From: Pascua guehoae
Taxonomy: Eukaryota; Basidiomycota; Tremellomycetes; Trichosporonales; Trichosporonaceae
Direction: 5' to 3'
NCBI GenBank assembly: GCA_001600415.1
Contig: BCJX01000003.1
Span: 1,108,809 to 1,172,808 of the forward strand
DNA length: 64,000 nucleotides
The notes under the pieces were generated by a model. The model had not been told where the DNA came from. It ran no database searches and saw only the letters and a program-made list of their open reading frames with translations. Shown here one piece after another: positions 1 to 11,578 of the stretch. Position 1 is the first letter of the stretch; every line of letters starts with the position of its first letter. The position numbers and the translations under genes are program-made.

Positions 1-111
1 CCGCCACCAATCTACTACCTTCCCCGCCTACCCCGCCTCCCATCAATCACCACGTCTCATCCTACCGATCCCTCCGGTCGCTCTTCTCGCGACGCACGTC
101 GTCCCTCTGCG

Positions 112-1237
112 ATGGCTTACAATACTTCCCAACAGCACGTTGCCAGGATGACGTCCATGGACCTCCGCGTCGGTGGCAAGTACCGCATCGGCAAGAAGAT
201 CGGTAGCGGCTCGTTCGGTAAGTGGTTGCCCATGTGACTCGGTATCATGAATGGCAGCTGACAGAGCAGGTGACATTTACCTCGGTGTCAACATTGTCTC
301 GGGCGAAGAGGTCGCCATCAAGCTCGAGTCGGTCAAGGCCAAGCACCCGCAGCTCGAGTACGAGTCCAAGGTGTACAAGTCGCTCGCCGGCGGTGTCGGT
401 GTCCCCTTTGTCCGCTGGTACGGCACCGAGTGTGACTACAATGCGATGGTTCTCGACCTCCTCGGCCCCTCGCTCGAGGACTTGTTCAACTTCTGCAACC
501 GCAAGTTTTCGCTCAAGACGGTCCTGCTGCTCGCCGACCAGCTGATTTCGCGTGTCGAGTACATTCACTCGCGCAACTTTATCCACCGTGACATCAAGCC
601 CGACAACTTCCTGATGGGCATTGGCAAGCGTGGCAACCAGGTCAACGTCATCGACTTTGGTCTCGCCAAGAAGTACCGCGACCCCAAGACGCACCTGCAC
701 ATCCCGTACCGTGAGAACAAGAACCTCACTGGTACTGCGCGTTACACGTCGATCAACACCCACCTGGGTGTCGAGCAGTCGCGCCGTGATGACCTCGAGT
801 CGCTCGGCTACGTTCTCATGTACTTCCTCCGCGGCCAGCTTCCCTGGCAGGGTCTCAAGGCGGCCACCAAGAAGCAGAAGTACGACCGCATCATGGAGAA
901 GAAGATGACGACCCCCACCGACGTCCTCTGCCGTGGCTTCCCCAACGAGTTTGCCATCTACCTCAACTACTGCCGCTCGCTCCGCTTTGACGACAAGCCC
1001 GACTACTCGTACCTGCGCAAGCTCTTCCGCGACCTCTTCATTCGCGAGGGCCTCCAGTACGACTACGTCTTTGACTGGTCCGTTCAGCCTCCCCCCAAGC
1101 AGGAGAGCCAGGACACCGAGCCGATCATCAAGCGCCGTATCATCACCGACGGCCAGGACCCCAAGCTCGACAGCCAGCGCCGTCTGCGCTCGCAGACGCG
1201 CAACTACGGCGAGCGTGAGCCCGCCGGCGGCTGGTAA
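112..1237 (+). CDS. Casein kinase 1 (CK1 delta/Hhp1 type) Ser/Thr kinase
   Basis: There are two exons, 112-217 and 270-1237, giving about 358 residues. The sequence shows the glycine loop GSGSFGDIYLG (split by the intron), the ATP lysine in VAIKLE, the catalytic loop [12 protein letters not shown], and [11 protein letters not shown] in place of the usual DFG. The CK1-specific stretch [20 protein letters not shown] follows. CK1 enzymes phosphorylate primed or acidic substrates in DNA repair, vesicle traffic and Wnt-like or clock signalling. The C-terminal tail after the kinase domain is only about 60 residues and ends in GGW. It lacks the Cys pair of the palmitoylated Yck branch, so this is the soluble Hrr25/Hhp1/CK1-delta branch. 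ATG 112 is the first in frame; in-frame Met at 148 and 157 (the usual MDLRVG start of the family) are alternatives. Family assignment is firm; the exact ortholog is not. Confidence 0.95.
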
Positions 1238-2546
1238 ACCCCACCACATGGCTTTCGCGCGCAAGACGAAGGCCAGGGCTACCACACACGGGCGCCCTGT
1301 TTGCTGAGCAAGACGCAGAGAGAAGGAGAGAGAGGTACAGGATGGTGGAAGGCAGCGGTCGCGGATGTGTAGGAGCCTCGTCAGTTCGGCTCGCCACGGA
1401 ATCATCAACTCGGCGGACCTCGCTGCACCGACCAGTCTGATTCCCCGGCGCCACGGCTCCGGTTACACTCGTCCTCGACACCACCACACCCCTCTTCTTT
1501 TTAATGGTTCAACACTACTCGTCTTCAAGTTTCGATACCCTTCCCGCCACCCCCCACACATGTCTCGCTGTCTCAACACCCATTTTTTCATTCGTTGCCT
1601 GCAACCCCACCCCTCCACCCCCCATTAATATACCCTTCCCACTACTGTCTCACGACAGTGCGTATCGGCTCGTCCCCCCTTCGTAACGACCCGTCACGCC
1701 ACACACCAGCAGTGCTCGCCAGGGCCTGCTTCTCCCTTATTTTTTCCCCCCCACGCTGCGCCCATCCCCGAGCGCAGCTCCAGTGGACCCACCCCAGCAC
1801 GACCGCCCTCGTCGTTGTTACAATCACGACACGGCGGCCCCGGCGCTCTTTGTTCCTTAGTGTTCCCCCCCTTTCCCCCACCCACACTCCCATCCCCCTC
1901 CACCCCTCCCATCCATCCCCAACATCGCTCACCGCCGCGCTTTGCGCCACACAGCGCCACGAGTCCCCGTTAGCCCCCCATTGAGCCATCATGTGCTCAA
2001 GGTTGGGCGCGGGAGGGCGCCATTGTCCCGCGACAGGTGGCACGTCGCTGCCGGTCACGTAGCTATGTTGATGATGCATGTCCGTCCATTAATGTCTATT
2101 GCGAGCAAGGTCTGGGTGTGTAGAGTTGGCGAGCAGATGAGGGCAAAAAAGCGGCAGAACGAAGCTGCGTGCAGGATTGATACTTGGTATGAGGTCTGGA
2201 CAGGCCACTGATGACCGATGCGAAGAGAGCACAGAGCGGACGTGGATAAGTTTACGTATGTGTACGAAGTGGAGCAATGTGCGTTTCTAGCCTCTGGAGT
2301 GTGTGTGGTATCGGCATAACGAGCGTGATATCTGCATAACGTATGATGGACATCTACTGGACATGCTTCTGGCACCGCGGCAAAGTCTAGAGCCCGCACG
2401 TCTATCACCTGCACAGGAGAAGAACACTATTGGTTTGAATTGCTGCGACCAGTCAAACGGTCTGCCAAAGTCGCAGCATTTGCACAGTATGGGGGACGTA
2501 GAACGCAGACTCGCGAGTCACTGGTGCACAGGGTGGGCACGCCCGC
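1238..2546. other. Intergenic stretch between two convergent genes
   Basis: This holds the 3' flanks of the casein kinase and the BAP31-like gene. It is pyrimidine-rich around 1500-1980. I see no exon chain, tRNA or repeat. The open frames here show no family resemblance. Confidence 0.6.
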
Positions 2547-4423
2547 TCAGTCGGCCTTCTTGTTGGAGGCGCCGCCAGTGGCCTTGATGTGCTCGTCGGC
2601 GAGGCGGTCGTACTCCTTGGCCTGCTGCGCGGCCTGCTTACGGAGCGTGTCTGTGTGGGTTAGCCAGGTGTGTCGTGGGGTGACTGAGGGGAGAGCGAAT
2701 TGTGGCGCCTGCAGGACTGAATAGGGCTAGAACGTATTGGAGTGGGGTGAACAGGAGAAGTGGGAGACAGGTGGGCACGAAGCGGGGGGACGGGCAAGAG
2801 ATAGAAACAAGCCGTGGACAAGTAAAGTGGACAGAGAGGCGATGAGAGCGTTCCTCGCACGATGGTAGGACGCGCAACGGCGACCAGGTCACGACCAAGC
2901 CAAGAACACGGGCTTTGTGCTGAACGCAAACCGTGCACCCGAGCAGCGGCACTTGAACTGGGAGCAAGCTACAAGAGAGAACAAAAAGCGCTCGTCGGGT
3001 GGGCCATCGGCCTCGGGCCAGCCACTACTCACCAAAGTCGCGGCTGGTGGCGCTGCTCGACTGGAGCTCGAGGAGCTGGGCCTCAAGCTCACGGTTGCGC
3101 TTGCGGAGCTCGTTGGTCTCGCCGGCGGCCGACGAGCCCTTGGCAGTCTTGGCCTGGAGGTCGTTGAGCTGCTCCTGGACGTGGATAAAGTCGAGGATGA
3201 TGTAAAAGACGCGGCTGAGGACGAGCGAGAGGAAGAGGGTGCCGCCGGTGAGGTAGACTGTGGGATTAGCGGGAAGTTGGGTGTGGAAGGGAGTGAGGAA
3301 GACGATCAAGGGAGAAACGAGGGAGGCGAGAGGCTGGGTGCAGAGGATTCAGCACGCTTAAAGAGGACGGCAGTTTTCAGCAGTCCTCAACACCAGAGCA
3401 AGCATCTTCAGCTACCCAAATCATTCTTTCGACGCAAGCCTTGTAACCAGTAGCGAGACTCACGGTTGCGCTGGGCGTAGAAGCGGCGGGCGGCGCTGCA
3501 TGTCAGCGTGAGCGGTGGGGCAGGCAATTCGGAGAGCCCGAGGCAGCAGCGTTTTCAGACACCTCGCGGTATGACCGGGCACTTTGCTGTCTAGCACTCG
3601 CTCCTTGCTCGAGTCGTCGAGATCTGACTCAGTACGCACTAGTTGGTCTCGGTACGGACGTCCGACATCTCGGCCTTCTGCTTGACAACAGCGCCCTCCT
3701 GGGCGATACGGACCATGCGCTGGAGCGCGTCAATGAAGAGGACCGCCACAAAGCTGTGCGTCAGTGTTAGAGGTTTGCAATGGCGGGGGTGTGACGTTGC
3801 GCGCCAAACGGAGATTTGTGTGGCCACACGCGTCGAGGCGGACGGGGTATGCGTGAGAACGCCTGCCTTGATGTTGCCCGCAGATATCGCCAACCGCTCG
3901 CTGGGAGGATACTTACATAAAAGTGATCTTGAGCTGGGGGCCGTCAGCACATGTCTACTCCGGTGTTCCCTCATCGAGACTCACCGCGTACTGGATCTTT
4001 GCGACGATTGGGTTCTCGCTCAGGAAGTGCATCATGCTGCGGGTCAGCTGCTGCGTTGATAGTGCTGGTGATTCTACGACTGCTTGCACAGCGAACGCGT
4101 GGTCAGGAGGCGACACCAACAGCCTGCGGGCGCGAGGAAGGAAACCGCGATGATGTCCCGGTGGCCACATCGCTTTGCCCCGACCCAACGCTCCGAAATA
4201 TAGGCCGCACCGGCACTCACCGCTTACGAAGCGCAAATGGCATGGGGCACACGATGGTCGTGAAGAGCCCCACTTCGGCGATGAGAAGTGCAAAGCACAC
4301 TGGCGTCAGATCAAGGTTGCGGAGCGGGAGCGGGTCAGTGGCCAATCTCACTAGAATAGTAGAGCTGGTCTGTCAGCTGTATCCTGTGCTGTGTGCGGGC
4401 TCGGGCCGCAAACTTACAGTCAT
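2547..4423 (-). CDS. BAP31-like ER membrane chaperone/cargo receptor (Yet3 family)
   Basis: I assembled nine exons by phase: 4418-4423, 4352-4364, 4221-4299, 3985-4036, 3917-3933, 3640-3753, 3464-3495, 3033-3257 and 2547-2650. They encode 213 residues starting MTLYYSMCFALLIAEVGLF. Family hallmarks are the SENPIVAKIQYALKITF stretch, LFIDALQRMVRI, EMSDVRTETNYAARRFYAQ, and a C-terminal coiled coil (NELRKRNRELEAQLLELQ). There are three membrane segments. The protein ends in KKAD, a KKxx ER-retrieval signal. BAP31 and Yet proteins sort membrane cargo at the ER. Three exons are only 6, 13 and 17 nt long. Each is needed to keep both frame and family alignment, which makes the model strong although hand-built. 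Confidence 0.92.
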
Positions 4424-5211
4424 GGTGGATGTGCTGCTTTGAGCGAATAAAAGAGCTCTGGGTGGATTGAAGATATAAAGTGAAAGAAAGGACGGTGCGA
4501 TGAGTTGGGTTTGATCGAGGGCAAGAGGAAGAAGGAAACGAGAATGGATGGATGAGAATACACTACTACTGCAGTTCCTGTTTGCCAGCACGTCGTGCAG
4601 CGGGTACCACCCACCCACCCACCAACACTGAAAAAGCGGTTACGTCACAACCCGGCCATGCCGGCCACCTTGCATAGACTCCTCCTGCTGCCTGGCCCAC
4701 GGCGCATCCTCGCTGGCTGGCTGGCTCTGTTTGAAAGAGAAGCGCGTCAGCGACACGAGGGAGCGAGCAAAGGACAGGGCCGCGCCACATGAAGGGCCAG
4801 GCCAGCAGCCAGCTGGGGAGGCAGCCACGCGAGTGCCACACTGACCGGCGTTATATATTCGCCTCGGGTTTCCCAGTAGCCACTGGTGCTCACTGGCATC
4901 ACTGGGTGGCATGGCTTGGCTGTGGCTGGCTGAGCGGCGGCAAAAGGCTGCTGGCTATGTCCAAGTCGATATGCCCAAGTGACCCGTTGCGTCACAGCCA
5001 GACAGCCGCCAGGGGGGGGGGTAGGGTGGGTAGGGTGGGGAAACAGAATTGGAATCGAGGAAATGGATGCAGCCAGCCTGCATGCAGCCTGTGAGACAAC
5101 AGAGCCTCTCGAGGCAGCAACAATCCGATCACATCCACCAACATTGATCCAACCCAAAAACATCGACAAACCACTCTTTGTTGCTAGCAACCACCATTGC
5201 TTTCAACCAAT

Positions 5212-8200
5212 ATGGCCGACGATGCCCAGCTCAAGGTAAGTCCCCTCTCACCACCGCCCCGCATCCAGCAAGCGTAGAGCAACGCTGCACAGCACTGCAG
5301 CGCACACATGCTGCTGCCTTTTGTATTGTGCTAACGAGCTGCAGGCATGGGACGAGCTGCTAGACCGCACGGTCCGGGCACCGCGCCTGTCTGGGACGCG
5401 CGTCAAGGAGCTGAGCGAGCAGACAATGGCACTGGTCGCGCACGACCACCACCTGGTGACCTCTCTGCTGCGGCTGCACACGTCGTTGCCGCCCGCGAGC
5501 GTGTCGCGTGTCTCGTCGCTCTACGTGTTTGACGCGATTGCACGTGCGGCGCGGAGCGCCGTCAACAAGGGCGTCGGGCGGACCGTGTCGACGGAGCGCG
5601 GGAAAGGGACCCAGGCAGGACTGCTCGCCAAGATGGAAGGCGTCGTGGATGCCTGGGTCGAGGGTATGGTTGACGACGGACACGGTGGCGTGTGGGCCGA
5701 GGGAAGGGTGAGTGTGGCGAATCCGGCGACGAGGCAAAGGAAGGTTGCCCAACGAGGGAAACAACAGCTGGTTGCACAGCACGTTGCAGCCTCGTGCTCT
5801 GTGCAAGCATTGCTGGCATTCCTCGCACTACCTGCTACAACGAGACCACACATACTCACCCCCGCAGGACAAGACGCGCAAGATTATCGACATTTGGCGC
5901 AAGAACGGCACCTTTCCTGACTCATGTATCGCCGAGCTCTCTCAGCGTATTTCGGCTGCAGACGTCGGGCCGAGCCAGACAGGTAAATATTTCTTCTTCC
6001 TCACCCTTGGTCTTGCCCCCTCGCCATATCATTGTTTCGTGCCTGTGCAAAAGAAAGCTGTGCGCCGTGATACCACCGTCACTGCCACACGCTTTCCATT
6101 CCGACCCAACACCACCAATACCTCAAACAAGGCGGAAGGCAAATCCCCCACTCCCAGCCCACAGCAACCGCGCCAGCCCTCCTCCGGCGAACCGCTGCCG
6201 CCGTGCTCACCCTCACCCACTGACCCGCCGCGTGTACACGGTTGTAGGCCCGGCGCATGCATCCTGTCTGCAGCGAGAGCCCAAGCGGCGCCGCCGTTGC
6301 CTCGTCCCCTCGTACGCTACGCTTTACGCTACGGCTACGGCCAGGCCACGAGCCGAGAGCTCCATATAGGTGTCGTGCACAATCCCCCCTCTTCCTACCA
6401 CGACCTCCGCGTTGCTGTTTCCTGCCTACGTTCTCCCGTTGCCCCAAATGTTAGACCTGTGCTGAGAGTCAGCCCGTTCCACTACGCCCCCGTACCCGCC
6501 ACCCGCGCACCTGGCTCAGCGCTATGCGACGTCTGGCGCGGCCAAGACGCGCTCGCCTACAGGCTCGCGCTCGCGGTCACCGGCAAGCGCACCAGCGCCC
6601 GGACAGCTGCCGCCCGAGATTATGGCGTTGCTCGGTGTAAAGTCGGCGGCCGAGGTCAAGTGAGTCAACGTGTGGGGCAGTTTGTGCCGCGAGCGAGTGC
6701 CAGAGTGCGAGAAACACATGGGACTGTCGAGCCCTACCGTTGGGGTACATGGACAGGGAGACGTGGGCGTGTACATCGCCATCTGCCACCAAACGTGCCT
6801 CGCGCGCGTGCCAACACGTGGCACCACACTGCCCTTGATTCTTCGGCGACACTGACACACAGGGCCGAAACAAACTCTGCTCTCGACGCGGTCCTGGCCA
6901 ACGTCCGTCCACAAGTGAGCGCGACCCCTCCGGCACCCGTGTCGGCGCCGGCGGCAACTCCAGCCCCCGCAGCAGCCCTTCCTGCGCTGGACCCCGCAAA
7001 GCTCGCCGAGCTCGCGAGCATCAACCTCGCTGCGCTCACGGGCGGTTCGCGCAATTCCGCCCCTCCTGCGTCTGCGCAGCCTGCGCCTCCAAACGTCCCC
7101 GGAGGCCATGGTGGTGGACATGGGGCTCCAGGTGGTGGACACCCACACCCACCTGGACCCGGCCACAGCCTTCCTCCTCCACCAGCAGCTGGCCTTCCCC
7201 CGCGTCCACCCAACGACGCCGACCGATTCGACCGGTATCGCGACTCGCGCGAGCCCCACCCGCCCCACCCCCGTGAACCCCATCCGCGCGAACGCGAGCC
7301 GCGTGACCCCCGCGGCCCTCGGGATGTTCGCGACCCACGCGATCGCCCGAGGGGACGGTCACGCAGCCCCGACCGGAGGCGCGATCCCCGCGACGCGCCA
7401 TTTGACCCGCGCGAGCCTCGGCGCCCCGATCCTCGTGACCCACGCGATCCCCGTGATCCCCGCGACCCGCGTGATCCCCGAGACCCGCGTGATGCACGCG
7501 ATTTTGAACGCGAACGAGAGTACGGACGCGAGGGGTACGGGCGCGGCGACGCATATCCGCGCGAGCCACACCCCCGCGACGGGCGCGACGGGTGGCGGGA
7601 TCGGGAGCCGTACGGACGAGAAGGGTATGGACGAGACGTCCGGGATCCGCGTGATCCGCGTGAGCCTCGCGACGTCCGTGACCCGCGCGACATGCACGAT
7701 CCGCGAGACCTGTGGGACCCGCGTGATCGCGACCTGCGTGAACCCCGCGACCCCCGCGACCGGCGCGGCAGCGACGCACGCGACCGGCGCAACAGCGACA
7801 CCCGGGACAGGCGCGACAGCCACGGCCGGGACATGGACCGTATGGCGCCCATGGACCGCGACCGCGACCGTGACCGTGGCGGCGACCGCGAGCACGCCCC
7901 GTACGCACGCGACCGGTCGCACCCGCGCGACCACTCGCGCGACTCGCGCGAATCTCGTTCCCGCGACGGCCACTCGCGCGACCGCGACACGCGCGACACA
8001 CACCCGCGCCTCCCGCCCAAACCGGCCGACCTGCCGCCGCGCCCGCAGGGCCTGCCGTCGCGCCCGTCGACGCGCGACGGCGGCGGAAGCGCGACCGCCG
8101 TGCCCATGGCGTCGGGCGCGGGTGCCTTGTCCGGCGGCGCCGGCGCCGGCAGCGCGGGCGGTGGCAGCAGCAGTGGCGGTGGGTCGACCCACGCGGGCCA

Positions 8201-8573
8201 CGGCGCGGGACACGGCGCACACTCGGTAACTCCCTCCGCTGGCCCGTCGGCCCTCGCAGGCTTCGACATCAGTACCTTCAACCCCGCCTCGGCCGAGAGC
8301 TGGGCCGCCCTCGGCGCCGCCTGGGAGGCGAGCACGGGCCGCCAGCCCAACCAGCTCGAGCTGATGCAGTTCCTGGCCACCGGCGCCGTCGACGCGGGCG
8401 GCGGTGGGAGCGCGGGCGGCGGTGCAGGCGGTGCGGGTGGATCCGGAGGAGGAACAGGCACGCCAATGATGGGCGGAATGGGCATGGGGATGGGCATGGG
8501 TATGCCCATGCAGGGGATGCAGGGCATGGGCATGCCCGGGATGGGCTTTGGGTATGGCCAGAATGGATTCTAG
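5212..8573 (+). CDS. CID (RNA polymerase II CTD-interacting) domain protein with RD/DPR repeats
   Basis: The exons are 5212-5235, 5345-5707, 5868-5982, 6473-6659 and 6863-8573, giving 799 residues. The first ~165 residues resemble a CID/RPR fold: start MADDAQLKAWDELLDRTV, then SVSRVSSLYVFDAIARAAR and DKTRKIIDIWRKNGTFP. Such domains bind phosphorylated Pol II CTD in Nrd1, Seb1, Rtt103 and SCAF proteins. A Pro/Ala linker follows, then a long Arg/Asp/Pro region with runs of RDPRDPRDPRD and RDRDRD. Next is a Gly/Ser segment, a short folded-looking motif (FNPASAESWAALGAAWE...NQLELMQFL) and a Gly/Met tail ending MGFGYGQNGF. I see no RRM, so it is not a standard Nrd1/Seb1. The third intron (5983-6472) is about 490 nt, long for this genome. 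It probably acts in 3'-end processing or termination in the nucleus (inference). Confidence 0.85.
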
Positions 8574-10311
8574 GCGGGCGTGGGCGGAGATTTGACGTGG
8601 AGCTTTGGAGTGGAGGAGAGTGCATATGCATCTGATTTCGACTCTGTGGTGCAACTGTCGCTGCGGGCGATGGGGACTGACGGGGGCAGGTGAGGGGCAT
8701 GCAGGGATCGAGGTCGAGGGCAAGACCAAGTGCATGTCAGTTCATGTCTGGCTGCTGACCGGGTGCAAGTTGGGAAATCGTGTGCTCGATCGACCATCGG
8801 CATTGGTTGTCGCCCGGCATACGGTGGGCGCCAAATGGCGGTACAACAAGACTTGGACGTGCAATGCCGTATCACAAACTCATGGCACCGGGAACAGGGG
8901 TAGGATACGCGAGCACAACGACAATGCGAGCACGGGAGCTAGACAATGAAACGACACGGCCAACACGGCGAGCCCGGCGAGCCAGCCGCTATCTCGGCGA
9001 GCCCAGCCGCTTCATCATCCCTATGAGCGCTGAGGTTGCTCAAGTGCTCATTCACCAGACTGCCTCGATTTCCACTCTGAACACCAAAAACACTCGGCGC
9101 TCCCTCTCAGAGGTCGCTCGTGTTGCCTTGTAGACTTGAACGGGTGACAACGTATAGTTGTCGCTTGTACAAAATGTAGAGGCCACTGGTAATCCTGGAC
9201 TCGACTTTCATGTTGTGAGTCCAAGAGATACTACTAGTGAAGAATTCACCGACTGGACTAAGAAGGCGTGGGGTGTTGGATGTTGGCTACGTGCTGTGCC
9301 CTGTGAGGCTGGGCAATGGCGGGTGCGTGGCTGGGTTGGTGCAAGTCAGGAGGGCAGCCTGCGCGCGTACATGGCAGCCGGACCCGCGAATCAAATGGGC
9401 ACAAGACGCCGCCGATACTCTAGTCCATAGTCTGTGAAGGGACACTACAGGTGGGACCGCAAAGTACAGACAGCCACATTGACCTCGGTCGCGTGCACTG
9501 TCGAGCATGAACAGTGTCGGCGTCAACCCGATGGTACGCGTAGCAAGCAGTGTGTCGGGGTAACTCGTACCCTATCGTGCTCGAGCTGTACGGTACTATT
9601 CACCATGTACATCAAGGACTGCGAATCTCGAGACAAATGTGGGAGACGGGGGGCTCTACACATTCCTGCATTTCCTGTACGTGGCCCTGGGTCTCACCGA
9701 GCTCAACGGGCAGTCTCAATACCTTGTGGTCGCACCTGTACACCTGTACGGTGGAAAATTTCAACCATTGAGCTAGGGAGGCGCGCTGGGGCTGGTGTTG
9801 ATCGGTGGCTGAGTGGCATGCCCAAAAGGTTGATTCATGCCGAGGTACAGAGCACTCTTGAAACACGTGTCCGCCCCGCCGTCAGGCGGGTCAAGGAAGC
9901 TGTTCATGAGGCTGGAGATGTTCACAGAGGTTCACTGGCAGCGGCGAGAGATGTGTCCGCCACTCTAGCAGGGAACACAACACCGAACTAGGATTGGGGC
10001 AAAGGGGCTCAAGCTCGCACCGTGCCATTCTCGCCGACTCCAAGTACTTGTGATTGACTTGCAGCGACTGCATCTTGGGCGACCCCATCGGCCTAGTCTC
10101 CCATGACCAGCACTCGGTCTTCGCTGATGTGGATGCTGGCCCACAGTGTGCAAAACAGGAGGTTGTACGCTGGACGGCTCTCAATCGCTTGTGGCAATCA
10201 CTTCTCGCATGGGGCTACAACTCGTCCAGAGTCGTCCTCGCATCATTTTCTGCGCGGCAATACACCACACCGTATCCCAGCGTCGGGCACGGTGATACTG
10301 TATTTTGACGC
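8574..10311. other. Intergenic stretch, no supported gene
   Basis: This is 1.7 kb between two convergent genes. GC content is lower than in flanking coding sequence and frames are short. I find no exon chain, tRNA, or terminal repeat of a mobile element. Confidence 0.55.
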
Positions 10312-11578
10312 TCACGCCCCAAAGGCCGTCTTGACAAACTTGAAGGCGGCATTGTTGGCCGCCTCCTTGTCGTCCCTTTCCTTTCCCTCGGTGTCGCCGC
10401 GGATGGTGAACCCGTGAACGCTGGGAGTGTGAGCAAACCAAACCACCGTGACTCCCAGAGGCCGCAACCCAGCTGGCCTACTCACGCATCCGGGAAGCGC
10501 TGCACGAGGAGCTTGTTGGCCGGGAGGTTCTTTTTCAGAATCGCCTCGACCTGGTATCCATGTCAGCCCTGTGACTTTTCTGCACCCTTGCTTCTCACCT
10601 CGTCGAGTGCCTCTTCGGTCATGATGTCGTCGTCGGTGCCCTTGAAGATTGCGACGGGGACAGACTTGATCGGCTCGACGTCGGCGTTGACGAGGAACGC
10701 TGTGGTGTGAGTTATGGGATGCGGGCTATTTCGGGTGTCAGTGCAGACTTACAAGGGTGCATGGCAATGGCGGCGTCGACGCGCGCGGGCGAGTCCTCCT
10801 GCGCGAGGATGAGGGCCTGGGCGTGAGCTCAACTCAGCCTAGGGGAAGCTTACATAGCGGCCACCCCAGCAGAAGCCGACGACGCCGACCTTGCCGCTGC
10901 GAGTCAGCGACCTCGACGTACATTGCCGTATGGGACTCACGTCGTCGAGTCGGCCTTGACGGCCTGGACAAACTTTTCAATCTTGGGCAGCGCGACTGGC
11001 GCATCAGCACAACCAACCTGCAACCCCACAACCCCACAACCCCACAACCCCTCAACCCCGCCTTCAGCGTGACTCACCAGCCTCGCGGTTAGTCACGAGC
11101 CAGGGGCCGAGGGCCGCCGCCGTCTTGGCGCCATCGGCCGCCTTGGACACGACCGTTGCCTCCTTTTTCACGCGCGCGTTGGGCACAATCGTCTATAGGA
11201 GTTAGCCCCGCCACTGCGTATCCATCTCGTCCTCGTCCTCATCCTCGTCCTCGTACCGGTACGCGTGCTCGTACGCGTTCGCGTACTCGTACTCACGTTC
11301 AACAGACCCTTGTCCACAGGCGCCCCGTCAAACAGGTCCGGGATGAGCACCTCGTAGCCCTGCTTGGCCCACTCGTCGGCCAGCAGCTTTGCATTCGCGT
11401 AGACGCCGAAAATGTCCGACAGGAAGACAATCTTGTCCACCTTGGCGCCCGCGGCAATCGTCTTGGGCTTGACCACGTACGTCTCGAGGCCGTGCACCGT
11501 CGCCGTCGTGCCCTCGGGCGTGCCCTCGTGCAGGTGGCCGGTGACGCAGCATGCCTTGATCGAGGTCTGTTCGGACAT
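10312..11578 (-). CDS. Dienelactone hydrolase family alpha/beta hydrolase
   Basis: About eight exons. The first is 11297-11578 and the second 11078-11192; the last ends at stop 10312-10314. The product starts MSEQTSIKACCVTGHLHEG and contains VYANAKLLADEWAKQGYEVL and IPDLFDGAPVDKGLL, typical of the DLH fold. The nucleophile motif GFCWGGRY carries the Cys that replaces Ser in this family. ALILAQEDSPARVDAAIAMHP follows, and the catalytic His lies in FPDAVHGFTIRGD. Such enzymes open dienelactones in aromatic degradation, or act as general carboxylesterases (Aim2-like in yeasts). It is probably cytosolic, since no signal peptide is seen. Introns carry simple repeats, (ACAACCCC)n at about 11020-11058 and CTCGTC/GTACGC runs at about 11215-11295. 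A TTTAAA box lies about 85 bp upstream of the start. Confidence 0.9.

Noticed and set aside
245..1408. 387-codon minus-strand frame opposite the casein kinase
   Set aside because: It is the antisense shadow of GC3-rich coding sequence. Its composition (Leu/Val/Ala/Arg runs) matches no family, while the sense strand is a clear kinase.
7036..8220. 394-codon minus-strand frame and 373-codon alternative plus-strand frame over the same repeat
   Set aside because: A tandem GC-rich repeat keeps several frames open. Only the CID frame links to good exons and a normal start.
6734..8533. Long minus-strand frames rich in Ser/Arg/Gly repeats (SRGSRGSRG)
   Set aside because: They are the complement of the sense RDPRDP repeat. 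Collagen-like or SR-like periodicity is an artefact of the repeat read backward.
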